Positions 7,500 through 16,481 of a stretch of 64,000 bases of DNA are shown here, piece after piece. The notes beneath the pieces were generated by a model, which was not told the origin of the DNA, did no database searches, and saw only the letters and a program-made list of their open reading frames with translations. Source of the stretch: Sneathiella aquimaris (lineage in GTDB: Bacteria > Pseudomonadota > Alphaproteobacteria > Sneathiellales > Sneathiellaceae); NCBI RefSeq assembly GCF_026409565.1, contig NZ_CP112881.1:310001-374000 (forward strand), given 5' to 3'. A program made the position numbers and the translations under genes. The stretch's first letter is position 1. Each line of letters begins with the position of its first letter.

Positions 7500-8393
7500 T
7501 CAACGGTAAGGGGAAGACAGGCCACGGCGCTTTGGTTCTGACCGCTGAACGGCCAAAACAGAGAGTATGATCACGGCGCTACCGACCAGTGTTTGCCAGC
7601 TTGGCGCCTCACCAAATAAAAAGAGACCTGCGAGAATTGCAAAAACAATTCTCAGATAGGGATAAGGGGCCATTGCAGAAACTTCGGCGACCCTGTAAGC
7701 CTCGACCGTGAAGATCATGCCAAGCGTGCCAAGTGACCCGGAGACGAAGAGAAGGAGCACGGCATCGGTGCTGATTGTTTGCCAGTCCAGCACAAGACCC
7801 GGCGTCGCCCCAAAAGTTGTAATCAATCCAATGTAAAGCATGATTGTGGCTGTGTGCTCCGTTTTCGCAAGGATACGGTTTTGGAAAACGAGTGCGGCCG
7901 CGGCCGCGGCGGCCAGCAGACCAAACAAGATACTAAAATTGAAATCGTGCAAAGATAAACTGAAGATTTCGCTGGCGAGTGCAACACCGATAAAGCCAAA
8001 TGCGGTAAAGATCCACCGTCTCGTCGACACGATTTCCTTGAGAAGGGGGGCCGCGAGTGCCACAACAATCAGGGACGTGGTGAAGGTTAAGGTTGTCGCA
8101 AGGGCCAGATCCAGAAGTTGAAAGCTTTTATAGTAGAAAAACCAGCAGATGAGGCTGGTGATGCCGCGGATGATATGTAGGCCGGGCCGGGCCGTTCTGA
8201 TCAGGCCGGGATTGCGCAATAGGACCCAGACGGCAACAATGGCCAGTTGAACAAAGGCTCTTGCAAAGACGATCTGACCATCACTGGCAGAACTGTCGAG
8301 GTAGCGAATGGCCGTGACTTCGCCAGTGAAAATCAAAGCTGCAACCGTCAGAAGTATTGCGCCTTTGACATTATTCACAGACCCATCCGTCAT
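7500..8393 (-). CDS. DMT superfamily (EamA) transporter
   Basis: 297 residues with about ten predicted transmembrane helices arranged as two EamA repeats (repeat one ending near FTTSLIVVALAAPLL, repeat two near YPYLRIVFAILAGLFLFGE). Family members are mostly metabolite exporters. It is the last gene of a six-gene minus-strand operon and its start overlaps the M20 peptidase stop by four bases (ATGA). A helix contains a run of eight alanines encoded by a (GCGGCC)-rich stretch near 7895-7915. It probably exports an end product or toxic intermediate of the operon's pathway; the substrate is unknown. Confidence 0.85.
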   Translation of the reverse strand: MTDGSVNNVKGAILLTVAALIFTGEVTAIRYLDSSASDGQIVFARAFVQLAIVAVWVLLRNPGLIRTARPGLHIIRGITSLICWFFYYKSFQLLDLALATTLTFTTSLIVVALAAPLLKEIVSTRRWIFTAFGFIGVALASEIFSLSLHDFNFSILFGLLAAAAAAALVFQNRILAKTEHTATIMLYIGLITTFGATPGLVLDWQTISTDAVLLLFVSGSLGTLGMIFTVEAYRVAEVSAMAPYPYLRIVFAILAGLFLFGEAPSWQTLVGSAVIILSVLAVQRSEPKRRGLSSPYR

Positions 8394-9793
8394 TTTCTGG
8401 CGATTTTGTAATCTTCGGGTTTCTGCTCACCGACCAGATCCAAAAGCTTAACCCAGGCGGCAACCCCATCATCAATGGCCGAAACGCGCAGAAATTCGTT
8501 GGGCGCGTGAAACTGTTCATCCGCTGTTGAAAATGAGAACATCACAGTGTCAATTCCGAGGGTTCCCAATACCAGATCGGAGAGCGGCAGAGTGGCGCCA
8601 ACCCGTACCCTAAGCGGTTTCTCACCAAGCGTCTCCTGCAACGCTGTTTCCGCTGCCAGTAAAAGCGGATGGTTAGGCGGCACGGCATAAGCGCGGGTCC
8701 AGCCTCGATCCCCTTTAAAACTCAGATCTACTCCATCGGGGCAAAGGGCCTGAATATGAGATTTGGCCGCGGTCCGAATTTTTTCCGGATCCTGACCGGG
8801 GACCAGTCGCATTGTGATTTTAGCGTGAGCTTCGTTCGGGATAACGGTTTTACTGCCCGCGCCCTGGTATCCACCCCAAAGCCCATTGATTTCCAGGGTC
8901 GGGCGATCCCAAAGCCTTTGGAGGGTACTGAAGCCTTTTTCGCCAAATTCAACAGAGCCAATATTTGCCGTCCACTCTTTACCATCAAAATCGATCGCAT
9001 GCAGATCGGCCTCGGTCTTGGCATCCGGCATGACGATATCCTGATAGAAACCCGGGATGGTAACCTGATTGTTTTCGTCGTGAAGGCGGGCAACAATATT
9101 TGCCATGACATGCAGCGCATTGGGAACGGCACCACCATACCGCCCGGAATGAAGATCCAGGTTTGATGTTTTAACAGAGATTTCAAACCCACCATTGCCG
9201 CGCGAACCTACGTTGATTGCTGTGAGATCGGCCCGCCATCGTGCCCCGTCTGCCGACAGGATGGCGTCAGCGGCCAATAATTCCCGGTTTTCGCTAAGGA
9301 TATTAGGAAGCGATGGTGATCCGGTCTCCTCTTCCCCTTCCAGTAGGATTTTGACATTGAAGGGAAGCTCACCGCGCGCTGACATATGGCAGCGTAAGGC
9401 TTCAATCGCGATGAGAGTCGGTCCTTTGTCATCAGAAATGCCGCGGGCATAAAGACATCCATCCCGCTCTTGCATGTCAAAGGGTTCGGATATCCACTGA
9501 TCCAGTGGGTCCGGAGGCTGGACATCATAGTGGCCATAAATGAGAAGTGTGGGCTTGCCCGGCTTTTCAAGCCACTCGGCATAAAGTGCATTATGTCCAC
9601 CAATACCTCCATCCAGCTCTTGTATATTTTGAAAGCCGATACCCGTCAAAAGGGCTGTTAAAAACCCTTTCGCTTTCACCATTTCGTTTCGGAATGCTGG
9701 ATCCGTGCTGACCGACTGACAGGCAAGATATTCTCTAAGGCAGGTCAGAAAGTCGGAGCGGTTGTGGTGATCAATTGGGGAAGGGGAACTCAT
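8390..9793 (-). CDS. M20-family dipeptidase / carboxypeptidase-like metalloamidase
   Basis: 467 residues, typical of the M20 CNDP-like dipeptidases. Seen: first zinc ligand and catalytic Asp in GHYDVQPPDP (His88, Asp90), bridging Asp in GISDDKGP (about 121), catalytic and ligand Glu pair in EGEEETGSP (154-155), and the late His in FHAPNEF. All the metal and catalytic residues that can be placed are present. The enzyme should hydrolyse an amide or peptide bond next to a free carboxylate. It overlaps both neighbours by four bases (SDR upstream, DMT transporter downstream). Together with a divergent peptide-type ABC importer this implies uptake followed by hydrolysis of a dipeptide-like or N-acyl amino acid compound. 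Confidence 0.88.
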   Translation of the reverse strand: MSSPSPIDHHNRSDFLTCLREYLACQSVSTDPAFRNEMVKAKGFLTALLTGIGFQNIQELDGGIGGHNALYAEWLEKPGKPTLLIYGHYDVQPPDPLDQWISEPFDMQERDGCLYARGISDDKGPTLIAIEALRCHMSARGELPFNVKILLEGEEETGSPSLPNILSENRELLAADAILSADGARWRADLTAINVGSRGNGGFEISVKTSNLDLHSGRYGGAVPNALHVMANIVARLHDENNQVTIPGFYQDIVMPDAKTEADLHAIDFDGKEWTANIGSVEFGEKGFSTLQRLWDRPTLEINGLWGGYQGAGSKTVIPNEAHAKITMRLVPGQDPEKIRTAAKSHIQALCPDGVDLSFKGDRGWTRAYAVPPNHPLLLAAETALQETLGEKPLRVRVGATLPLSDLVLGTLGIDTVMFSFSTADEQFHAPNEFLRVSAIDDGVAAWVKLLDLVGEQKPEDYKIARK

Positions 9794-10527
9794 CTATGTC
9801 CTCCGTCGACGGATAGGATTTGGCCCGTGATCCAATCGGAAGCGTCGCTGGCGAGAAAGGATGCGGCATTAGCAATATCTTCAGGGGAGCCTAATCTGCG
9901 CATATGGATATTTTCAATAAGCTGCTTTTGTCCTTCTTTTCCGTAACGATCCCACTGTTTTTTCGTGGCGTCGTTGGAAAGTACAAAGCCAGGAGCAATG
10001 GAGTTGACCGTAATTCCGAACGGACCAAGTTCCAGTGCAAGCTGTTTTGTTAAACCGACAAGTGCATGTTTTGAGGCGGTATATCCCTGGATTTTTGTCA
10101 GACTGGGGCGTAAGCCTGCACCGCTACTAATGGTGATAATGCGACCATTTTTCTTCCGCTTCATCACAGGCACAAACGCCTGAGCTAGATAGAATGCGCT
10201 GTCAGTGTTGGCAGCAAAAAGGGTTTTCCAATCCTCTTCTGAAACGTCTTCAACGGGCGTGTGAGTCTGGTGACAGACACCGCCTGCAGCATTCACAAGG
10301 ACTGCTGGTGCCTCATGATCCAGGGTCACTTGATGGGCCAGATCATGCACGGCATTACGATCACCGAGGTCAGCAGCATAGCCAGGCATTTTAAGGGTTT
10401 GAACGGCTTCATCAAACGCCCCGCCTGGCCGGTCGGATACGATTACCGTGTATCCGTCAAGGGAGAGGCGCTTTGCTATGGCCGCCCCTATTCCCCCGAC
10501 AACACCAGTTACAAGTGCAACGGTCAT
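9790..10527 (-). CDS. SDR-family NAD(P)-dependent oxidoreductase
   Basis: 245-residue classical short-chain dehydrogenase. The Rossmann nucleotide motif is TGVVGGIG (7-14), the structural motif NAAGG (79-83), the catalytic Ser is in ITISSGAG (about 134) and YTASK supplies Tyr149 and Lys153, followed by PFGITVNSIAPGFV. It probably oxidises or reduces a hydroxyl/keto group of the operon's substrate. It overlaps the M20 gene by four bases and lies ten bases after the PanE-like gene. FabG-like sequence features do not define the substrate. Confidence 0.88.
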   Translation of the reverse strand: MTVALVTGVVGGIGAAIAKRLSLDGYTVIVSDRPGGAFDEAVQTLKMPGYAADLGDRNAVHDLAHQVTLDHEAPAVLVNAAGGVCHQTHTPVEDVSEEDWKTLFAANTDSAFYLAQAFVPVMKRKKNGRIITISSGAGLRPSLTKIQGYTASKHALVGLTKQLALELGPFGITVNSIAPGFVLSNDATKKQWDRYGKEGQKQLIENIHMRRLGSPEDIANAASFLASDASDWITGQILSVDGGHR

Positions 10528-10537
10528 TGAGCCTCTC

Positions 10538-11566
10538 CTATTTCATTGCCTTTAACAGTTCGCCAAAAGTTTCAGCGGATTGAGGACGTTTGTTATCCTC
10601 GATTTCGTGGATGAGTGTGACCAGGCGGCTTAAGAGAGGTGTCTCAATGCCGTGCTCTGCGGCGATTTCTGTTATTATGCCGATTTGAGGGTCGACCTCG
10701 GTCTTTCGCTTGCGAATTGCAAGGTCGCGCCATATTCCTGAATGAGTTTTGGCAGTATTCGCGGTGAACTCGATGAGAGCGGAAATTGATTTCTCTGCTT
10801 CAGACTGCGGGCTTTCGGGAAAATAGCTCTTAGGATCGAAACCATTAAAGCCGAGCGGCTTGATATTTTCAGCGAGCGCTACTTTCATGACTTCTCGCGC
10901 CAAGCCAATCAGGGCAGGCGAACGATCCGGATTTGCAAAATTTGCAGACATGCTGTCGGGTGTCAGGGCGGTAGCAAAGAGCATGGCGCCATAACCCAAT
11001 TTACCCCATAAATATCCCCAGATGTTATCCGTCAGAATTGCATCCGGCTCAAATACCTGCATCAGGGTATGCAGGTGCTTGGTGCGAGTACGAACAGACC
11101 CGTCGATTTCACCAATGACAACGGCGCCTCTGTTCCCATAGAGGACGCGACCGGCTTCCTGCCAGTCGCTACCGTAGTTGACGAATGCGCCCATTGTTCG
11201 TTCGGGCCCTGCCAACCTGGCAATCAAGCGCTCATTCAGACCGTTCTGGGCTGACAGAATATAGCCATCCTGACTCAAATGCGGGAGAAGTTGGGAGACG
11301 GCTGCTTGTGTCGCCTGTGCCTTCACGGCCAGAACAATTATATCATATACACCTTCGAGTGTTTCGGGTGTATAGGTGGGAACGATCTGGCAAAAGTCTC
11401 CGTTCGTCGCGGGACCTTCAATCCGGATCCCTTTGGTGGAGCAGGCGTTGACATGTGCCTCGTCAATGTCGACCATAGCGACGTCTTTTCCGGCACGGGC
11501 CCAATAGGCCCCCAGTATTCCACCAATGGCGCCCGCACCCCAAATCAAAACAGGGCGGTCTGACAT
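10538..11566 (-). CDS. Ketopantoate reductase (PanE/ApbA) family protein
   Basis: 342 residues. The N-terminal Rossmann motif is IWGAGAIGGILGAYWARAG, and the AVKA segment (IIVLAVKAQAT) and a helical C-terminal ApbA_C domain with IRKRKTEVDPQIG are also present. PanE proteins reduce 2-dehydropantoate with NADPH, but many paralogues in catabolic operons act on other 2-keto acids. Its location between an SDR and a creatininase-like amidohydrolase argues that it is one of these paralogues rather than the coenzyme A pathway enzyme. The start codon overlaps the stop of the creatininase gene. Confidence 0.8.
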   Translation of the reverse strand: MSDRPVLIWGAGAIGGILGAYWARAGKDVAMVDIDEAHVNACSTKGIRIEGPATNGDFCQIVPTYTPETLEGVYDIIVLAVKAQATQAAVSQLLPHLSQDGYILSAQNGLNERLIARLAGPERTMGAFVNYGSDWQEAGRVLYGNRGAVVIGEIDGSVRTRTKHLHTLMQVFEPDAILTDNIWGYLWGKLGYGAMLFATALTPDSMSANFANPDRSPALIGLAREVMKVALAENIKPLGFNGFDPKSYFPESPQSEAEKSISALIEFTANTAKTHSGIWRDLAIRKRKTEVDPQIGIITEIAAEHGIETPLLSRLVTLIHEIEDNKRPQSAETFGELLKAMK

Positions 11567-12282
11567 TATTTGTTACTCCAGTCTGGCCAAGGACCCTCTA
11601 GGGCGTCACGGGTTTCTTCAACCCCGGCTTGCCAGACTTTCATCATGTCCTCGTCCGGCATTTGCCACGGCCCACCGAAATTACCGTCTCCAAGCAATTC
11701 CTTTGCTTCATGAGGCGTTGATGCTTTTATGCGATCCATATCCGGAGCAGGTTTTTCTCCTTCTGGTGCGGGTGCGTGTGCGAGCCGTGTCCAGGGAAAG
11801 TTTTCCATCCAGTTTGCGTGACTGCCGACAGGATGAACCTCTTTAACGGCAGCCATTGTTTTGGGGGCCGCCCACCAATTGTGCAGGCGCACAGAAATAT
11901 CGCCATATTCGGCCATCAGTTCCTGACCCAGCGCGCCGATTGGATTATTCCCGCCGTGACCATTGACCAGCAAAATATTTTGAAACCCCGAGCGGCGGAG
12001 TGATCCGATTACATCGCGCATCAAGGCCATAAGTGTTTCAACCCGAAGGGAAATTGTTCCGGGGTATGCGGAAAAATATGGGGTTAGTCCATATGGAATT
12101 ACGGGAAAGACCGGAATACCGAGAGGTTCTGCCGCATCACGGGCTACTCGTTCCGCTAAGATGACGTCCACACACATCGATAGTTGTGCATGTTGTTCAG
12201 TAGAACCAATAGGCAGGATACATCGTTTGTCTTTTTTGACGTATTTTTCGACGTCCATCCAATTCATTTCGGAAATCATCAT
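11566..12282 (-). CDS. Creatininase-family amidohydrolase
   Basis: 238 residues. The metal-binding motifs of the family are present: PIGSTEQHAQLSM with Glu29 and His31, Asp39 in the following helix, VNGHGGNNP (His109) and SHANWMENFPW (His156 and Glu161 in the place of the canonical HAxxxET). Members hydrolyse cyclic or linear amides and formamides: creatinine, a riboflavin/F420 precursor formamide, mycofactocin peptide. The NWMENFPW segment departs from the usual ETS ending, so the substrate may differ from creatinine. It overlaps the MarR gene by four bases (ATGATG with TGA). Confidence 0.82.
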   Translation of the reverse strand: MMISEMNWMDVEKYVKKDKRCILPIGSTEQHAQLSMCVDVILAERVARDAAEPLGIPVFPVIPYGLTPYFSAYPGTISLRVETLMALMRDVIGSLRRSGFQNILLVNGHGGNNPIGALGQELMAEYGDISVRLHNWWAAPKTMAAVKEVHPVGSHANWMENFPWTRLAHAPAPEGEKPAPDMDRIKASTPHEAKELLGDGNFGGPWQMPDEDMMKVWQAGVEETRDALEGPWPDWSNK

Positions 12283-12842
12283 TTGTTTTTTTGCTCCCTG
12301 TCAGGCCGAGTGATTTCAGAGGAAATATCATCTGCCAGATTTGCGGTGTTTAAAACTATTTTGGCCATTAAATTCGACAGTGTTTTAACCTCGTCTTCGG
12401 TTAGGCCATCGAGCAGTTCCTGCTCGCGTTTTTCAAAGACGTGCAATGTTTTGTTAAAAAGCTCCCACCCCTCTTCCGTAAGATGGAGGGGTTGGTTGCG
12501 TTTGTCCTGATCATCAGTTTTGCGCATGATCAGTCCAGACTTTTCCAATTTTGCCATCGCTCTGGACAGGCTGTTTTTTGGAAAACCGGAGGACATTGCA
12601 ATATCTGTTGCCAAGCCGCCTTCACACAACGCCAACGAATAGATCACCACATACTCAATACGGCTAAGCCCCACAGTTTTGTGGACCCAATCATAACAAG
12701 GGGTGTTATAGCGCATGGCCAGATAGTTTAAGCGAAACGAAAACGGGCATGGATTGCGCCACAACTTTGCTTCCGTCATTTGATTCATCCCCGACACACC
12801 GCCTGAATGGCGCGGGGATATATAGTTTTGCGTTGTAGGCAT
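12279..12842 (-). CDS. MarR-family transcriptional regulator
   Basis: Up to 187 residues; start at 12842 or at an internal ATG such as MNQMTEAKLW (about 12788). The winged-helix core is LSRIEYVVIYSLALCEGGLATDIAMSSGFPKNSLSRAMAKLEKSGLI, followed by the wing with DDQDKRNQPLHLTEEG. It is the first gene of the minus-strand catabolic operon and divergent from the ABC importer. Two near-identical palindromes in the intergenic region are probable binding sites, so it likely represses both operons until the imported compound or a derivative is present. Confidence 0.87.
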   Translation of the reverse strand: MPTTQNYISPRHSGGVSGMNQMTEAKLWRNPCPFSFRLNYLAMRYNTPCYDWVHKTVGLSRIEYVVIYSLALCEGGLATDIAMSSGFPKNSLSRAMAKLEKSGLIMRKTDDQDKRNQPLHLTEEGWELFNKTLHVFEKREQELLDGLTEDEVKTLSNLMAKIVLNTANLADDISSEITRPDREQKNK

Positions 12843-12873
12843 TGAGTTTCATTCCTCGCTCATAAACTCAATT

Positions 12874-12943
12874 AGTTCCATATAGAACTTGACATATCAT
12901 ATATTTCATAACATCGTAAAGAGTACAAGTTCCATTTGGAATT
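12874..12943. promoter_or_regulatory. Paired palindromes in the marR / ABC importer divergent promoter
   Basis: AGTTCCATATAGAACT (12874-12889) and AGTTCCATTTGGAATT (12928-12943) share the 16-base pattern AGTTCCATWTRGAAYT and their starts are 54 bases apart. The first directly abuts a perfect TTGACA (12889-12894) on the plus strand. On the minus strand TTGTAC (revcomp of 12923-12928), a 17-base spacer and AATATA could make a promoter next to the second copy. The arrangement fits dimeric MarR operators controlling both directions. Confidence 0.65.
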
Positions 12944-12982
12944 AATTAAAAAATCTTTTCACAACTCCGACAGGGGGTACCG

Positions 12983-14572
12983 ATGAAGGTAAAAACACTA
13001 ATAGCATCAATGGCTCTAGCCTTTGGTGTGACTCTGAGCGCTGGGGTCGCGACGGCCCAAACACTGACGATGGGGGTTCGCGGAGGACCTGAATCTCTGG
13101 ATCCACATTATTCTGCTTTGGGCAGTCATGCAGAAGCGGCAAAGCATATTTTTGATACTCTCGTTTGGTCAGGTGATGATCTGCAAATCGAACCTGGCTT
13201 GGCGACGTCTTGGAAGCCACTGGATGATACAACGTGGGAATTTAAACTGCGCGAAGGCGTTAAATTTCATGACGGTTCCGATTTTGACGCTGAAGACGTT
13301 AAGTTTTCCATCGAACGCATACCTGCAGTAAGTGGCCCAACGACGACAACCATATACGTCCGCCGTGTTGCTGATGTGGAAATTATCGATCCTTATACCG
13401 TTCACATCAAAACAAACGGACCTGCTGCAACCCTGCCGTATGACTTCGTTCGTCTCTTTATCGTAAGTGCCGAAGCCGCGAAAGACTATTCGACCCCTGA
13501 GACCGCCTCTGCGGGTTTCAACGGCGGCCCCGCTGCTGTCGGAACAGGTCCCTATAAACTTGTCAGTTGGGAGCCTAAAGGGGATCTGGTTTTAGAGCGT
13601 TTCGACGATTACTGGCGCGGTAAGGGCGCTTGGGAAAAAGTAATTCGCAAAGAGATTCCAAACGACAGTTCACGCCTTGCCGCTTTGAAGGCGGGTCAGG
13701 TTGATGTGATTAACTATGTATCTTCTGTAGACTATCTGGCCCTTCAACGGGACAGCAGTGTCGATGCCATCGTCGGCGATAGTGTATACATAATGAACCT
13801 GCAGCTTGATCAGCGCGATGACACACCACGCGTTCGTGCAAAAGACGGCTCTGCACTGAAAGAGAACCCCTTACAGAACCCACTGGTGAGAGAAGCTATT
13901 GATTTAGCAATTGATCGGGAAACTATGGTTGAAATCGTTTTGGAAGGGCTGGGTAAACCTGCCAACCAGATGATGCCTCCGGGATTCTTTGGCTCCAGCG
14001 AAGCAATTCCTGTGCGGGAACATAATGCCAAGAAAGCAAAGGACCTGCTTGCAAAAGCGGGGTATCCGGATGGATTTGAAATTGATCTCTTCTGTACTTC
14101 AGATCGGTTGCCAGGAGACGGTGCCATTTGTCAGGGTCTTGGCCAGATGTTCAGTCAGGTTGGGATTAAAACCAATGTGAACGCCATCTCCAAAACAGTC
14201 TACTTCCCAGCACAATCCCGTCTGGAATATTCTGTTTTCATGAACGGCTGGGGAACGTTGACCGGCGAGGCCTCCTATACTTTGGGCTCACTCGCGCATT
14301 CCAAAAATCCTGATGTGAAAATGGGCGCATTCAACCGTGTTGCCTATAAAAATGAAAAAGTCGATGAACTCCTGCAAAAAGGAGCGATGACTCTGGATGC
14401 AGATGCACGCCGTGCTTTGTACGAGGAAGCCATGGTTAAAACCATGGAGGACAGAGTTTATATTCCAGTCGTACAACTGCAGACAGTTTGGGCCGGAAAG
14501 GCTGGTCAGTTGACCTTCCGCCCTCGTTTTGATGAAGATACGTTGGCCTTTTTCATCAAACCTAAAAAATAG
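12983..14572 (+). CDS. ABC transporter substrate-binding protein, peptide/opine (family 5) type
   Basis: 529 residues. It has a cleavable Sec signal peptide (MKVKTLIASMALAFGVTLSAGVATAQ, cut before TLTMG), then a family-5 solute-binding fold: GGPESLDPHYS, WEFKLREGVKFHDGSDFDAEDVKFSIER (class signature) and GTGPYKLVSWEP. It captures the imported compound in the periplasm. First gene of a five-gene importer operon divergent from a MarR/amidohydrolase operon. A strong stem-loop follows the gene. Dipeptides, oligopeptides and glutathione-like or opine-like compounds are all possible ligands; sequence alone does not choose. Confidence 0.9.
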   Translation: MKVKTLIASMALAFGVTLSAGVATAQTLTMGVRGGPESLDPHYSALGSHAEAAKHIFDTLVWSGDDLQIEPGLATSWKPLDDTTWEFKLREGVKFHDGSDFDAEDVKFSIERIPAVSGPTTTTIYVRRVADVEIIDPYTVHIKTNGPAATLPYDFVRLFIVSAEAAKDYSTPETASAGFNGGPAAVGTGPYKLVSWEPKGDLVLERFDDYWRGKGAWEKVIRKEIPNDSSRLAALKAGQVDVINYVSSVDYLALQRDSSVDAIVGDSVYIMNLQLDQRDDTPRVRAKDGSALKENPLQNPLVREAIDLAIDRETMVEIVLEGLGKPANQMMPPGFFGSSEAIPVREHNAKKAKDLLAKAGYPDGFEIDLFCTSDRLPGDGAICQGLGQMFSQVGIKTNVNAISKTVYFPAQSRLEYSVFMNGWGTLTGEASYTLGSLAHSKNPDVKMGAFNRVAYKNEKVDELLQKGAMTLDADARRALYEEAMVKTMEDRVYIPVVQLQTVWAGKAGQLTFRPRFDEDTLAFFIKPKK

Positions 14573-14580
14573 TGTCTTTC

Positions 14581-14603
14581 GGGTGCCGGCCAAACCGGCA
14601 CCC
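14581..14603 (+). terminator. Intra-operon stem-loop after the binding-protein gene
   Basis: GGGTGCCGG (14581-14589) and CCGGCACCC (14595-14603) form a perfect nine-base-pair stem with a five-base loop, followed only by GCCTTTC. It sits in the 56-base gap between the binding-protein and permease genes. Such a structure is better explained as an mRNA-stabilising or attenuating element that keeps binding protein in excess over permease than as a full terminator. Confidence 0.6.
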
Positions 14604-14628
14604 GCCTTTCTGAGCTAGGTAAAAGTGG

Positions 14629-15600
14629 ATGTTAGGTTTTATTATCCAGCGATTGTTGCAGGCGGCACTTGTGATGGTCGCCATGTCAGTAATTGTATTT
14701 GTGGGTGTTTATGCGATCGGCAATCCGGTCGAAATTATTATTCCACCTGAAGCCACTGAAGAAATCCGACAGGCCGTGATTAAAAAACTCGGCTTGGATT
14801 TACCTCTTTGGAAACAATATTTTATTTTTGTCACCAATTTGGTTCAGGGAGATTTCGGAAGATCTTATATCTATAATATTCCCGTTCTCGAACTGATCGT
14901 AGGCCGTTTACCGGCAACCTTGGAGCTGGTGCTGATTTCAATCACGTCTGCAACAGTTTTCGGGGTTACACTCGGCGTTTATGCCGGTTACCGCCCGGAT
15001 AGTTTTCTTTCTAAAACCATTATGGCGATTTCAGTTCTTGGTTTTTCGGTCCCAAGTTTCTGGGTTGGTTTGATTCTTATTCTGACATTTGCTGTAAATC
15101 TAGGAATTTTGCCAGCAGGTGGTCGCGGCGAAGTTGTCACCATTTTAGGGATGGATTGGAGCTTTTTAACTCTGGATGGTTTATCTCATATTCTGCTACC
15201 AGCCTTAAATCTTGCGTTTTTCAAGTTAGCGATGATGATCCGTCTTGCGCGCGCAGGGACACGGGAAATCATGTTGACGGATACGATTAAATTCGCGAGG
15301 GCCGCGGGCATCTCTGAAGGTCGTATCTTGCGCCGTCATTTGATGAAGCTCATTTCTGTTCCGATCATCACTGTATTTGGATTGGAACTAGGCTCAACAC
15401 TTGCTTTTGCTGTCGTGACAGAGACCATTTTCTCCTGGCCTGGAATCGGCAAGCTTATTATTGACAGCATTTCTGTTCTTGACCGCCCTGTTATGGTCGC
15501 TTACCTGATCCTGACAGCTCTTCTTTTTGTCCTTATTAATCTTACGGTGGATTTAGTGTTTGCCATGATTGACCCCCGTATCCGGGCAGGAGCGCAGTAA
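14629..15600 (+). CDS. ABC transporter permease, DppB/OppB type
   Basis: 323 residues, six predicted membrane helices, starting MLGFIIQRLLQAALVMVAMS as in DppB-type permeases. The periplasmic loop has IKKLGLDLPLWKQYFIFVTNLVQGDFGRSYIYNIPV, and the EAA loop for ATPase contact is TDTIKFARAAGISEGRILRRHLMK. The C-terminal TETIFSWPGIGKLI is characteristic. It forms half of the membrane channel with the next gene, whose start overlaps its stop by one base (TAATG). Confidence 0.92.
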   Translation: MLGFIIQRLLQAALVMVAMSVIVFVGVYAIGNPVEIIIPPEATEEIRQAVIKKLGLDLPLWKQYFIFVTNLVQGDFGRSYIYNIPVLELIVGRLPATLELVLISITSATVFGVTLGVYAGYRPDSFLSKTIMAISVLGFSVPSFWVGLILILTFAVNLGILPAGGRGEVVTILGMDWSFLTLDGLSHILLPALNLAFFKLAMMIRLARAGTREIMLTDTIKFARAAGISEGRILRRHLMKLISVPIITVFGLELGSTLAFAVVTETIFSWPGIGKLIIDSISVLDRPVMVAYLILTALLFVLINLTVDLVFAMIDPRIRAGAQ

Positions 15601-16481
15601 TGTCAGACATTCAATCTCCCTTATACCGTTTCTGGCGAGAATTCAGCGAAAACAAGTTGGCGGTTGTCGCGCTGGCGATCGTTTTGGCGTTGATGGGATT
15701 GGCCTTATTCGCTCCATTTATCGTTCCGCAAAACCCGTATGATCTGGAAATGCTTTCTTTGATGGATGCGCGGCGCGCGCCAGGTTTTCTCGGATCGGGT
15801 GGCTACATTCATTATCTTGGTACCGATCCACAAGGCCGTGATCTGCTTTCTGCTATTTTTTATGGCCTTAGAATTTCTATCATGATCGGGCTTGCAGCGG
15901 GCTGTGTCGCCCTTGTGCTGGGAACGACTGTGGGCATCTTCGCAGCTTACGTTGGCGGTCGAACTGAAAACTTTCTGATGCGAATTGTTGATTTGCAGTT
16001 GTCTTTTCCAGCCATTCTGCTGGCCCTTGTGCTGGTTGCCTTGTTAGGACAAGGGAAGTTTCAGTTAATTGCAGCTCTTGTCGCGGCTCAATATGCCTAT
16101 TTCGCCCGAACAGCTTATGGCGCGGCGAAAGGAGAGCGGAGAAAAGACTATATCGAGGCGGCTCTAGCAACACCACTGTCCGGATTTAAAGTGGCGTTCC
16201 GTCACTTGCTTCCCAACTGCATGCCACCGCTTATTGTTGTCGCAACCGTTCAGATTGCCAGTGCTATTTCCTTGGAAGCAACATTAAGCTTCCTCGGGCT
16301 GGGTCTGCCGGTAACAGAGCCAAGCCTTGGCATGCTGATTTCAAATGGTTTCCCTTACATGATGAGTGGCCGCTATTGGATTTCTGTCTATCCTGGCGTT
16401 GCCCTGATTATATTAATTGTCGCAATCAATATTGTCGGTGACCAGATACGTGATCAGTTTAACCCGAGGCTCCGCAAATGA
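15600..16481 (+). CDS. ABC transporter permease, DppC/OppC type
   Basis: 293 residues with an N-terminal OppC_N helix (LAVVALAIVLALMGLALFAPFI), the GTDPQGRDLLSAIFYGLRIS motif preceding the transmembrane core, and the EAA loop RRKDYIEAALATPLSGFKVAFRHLLPN. The C-terminal ISLEATLSFLGLGLPVTEPSLG is typical. It pairs with the DppB-type permease and overlaps the first ATPase gene by four bases. Confidence 0.92.
   Translation: MSDIQSPLYRFWREFSENKLAVVALAIVLALMGLALFAPFIVPQNPYDLEMLSLMDARRAPGFLGSGGYIHYLGTDPQGRDLLSAIFYGLRISIMIGLAAGCVALVLGTTVGIFAAYVGGRTENFLMRIVDLQLSFPAILLALVLVALLGQGKFQLIAALVAAQYAYFARTAYGAAKGERRKDYIEAALATPLSGFKVAFRHLLPNCMPPLIVVATVQIASAISLEATLSFLGLGLPVTEPSLGMLISNGFPYMMSGRYWISVYPGVALIILIVAINIVGDQIRDQFNPRLRK

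Noticed and set aside
10538-11566. Calling the PanE-like gene the pantothenate biosynthesis gene panE
   Set aside because: It lies inside a catabolic operon between amide hydrolase and SDR genes and has no pantothenate neighbours.
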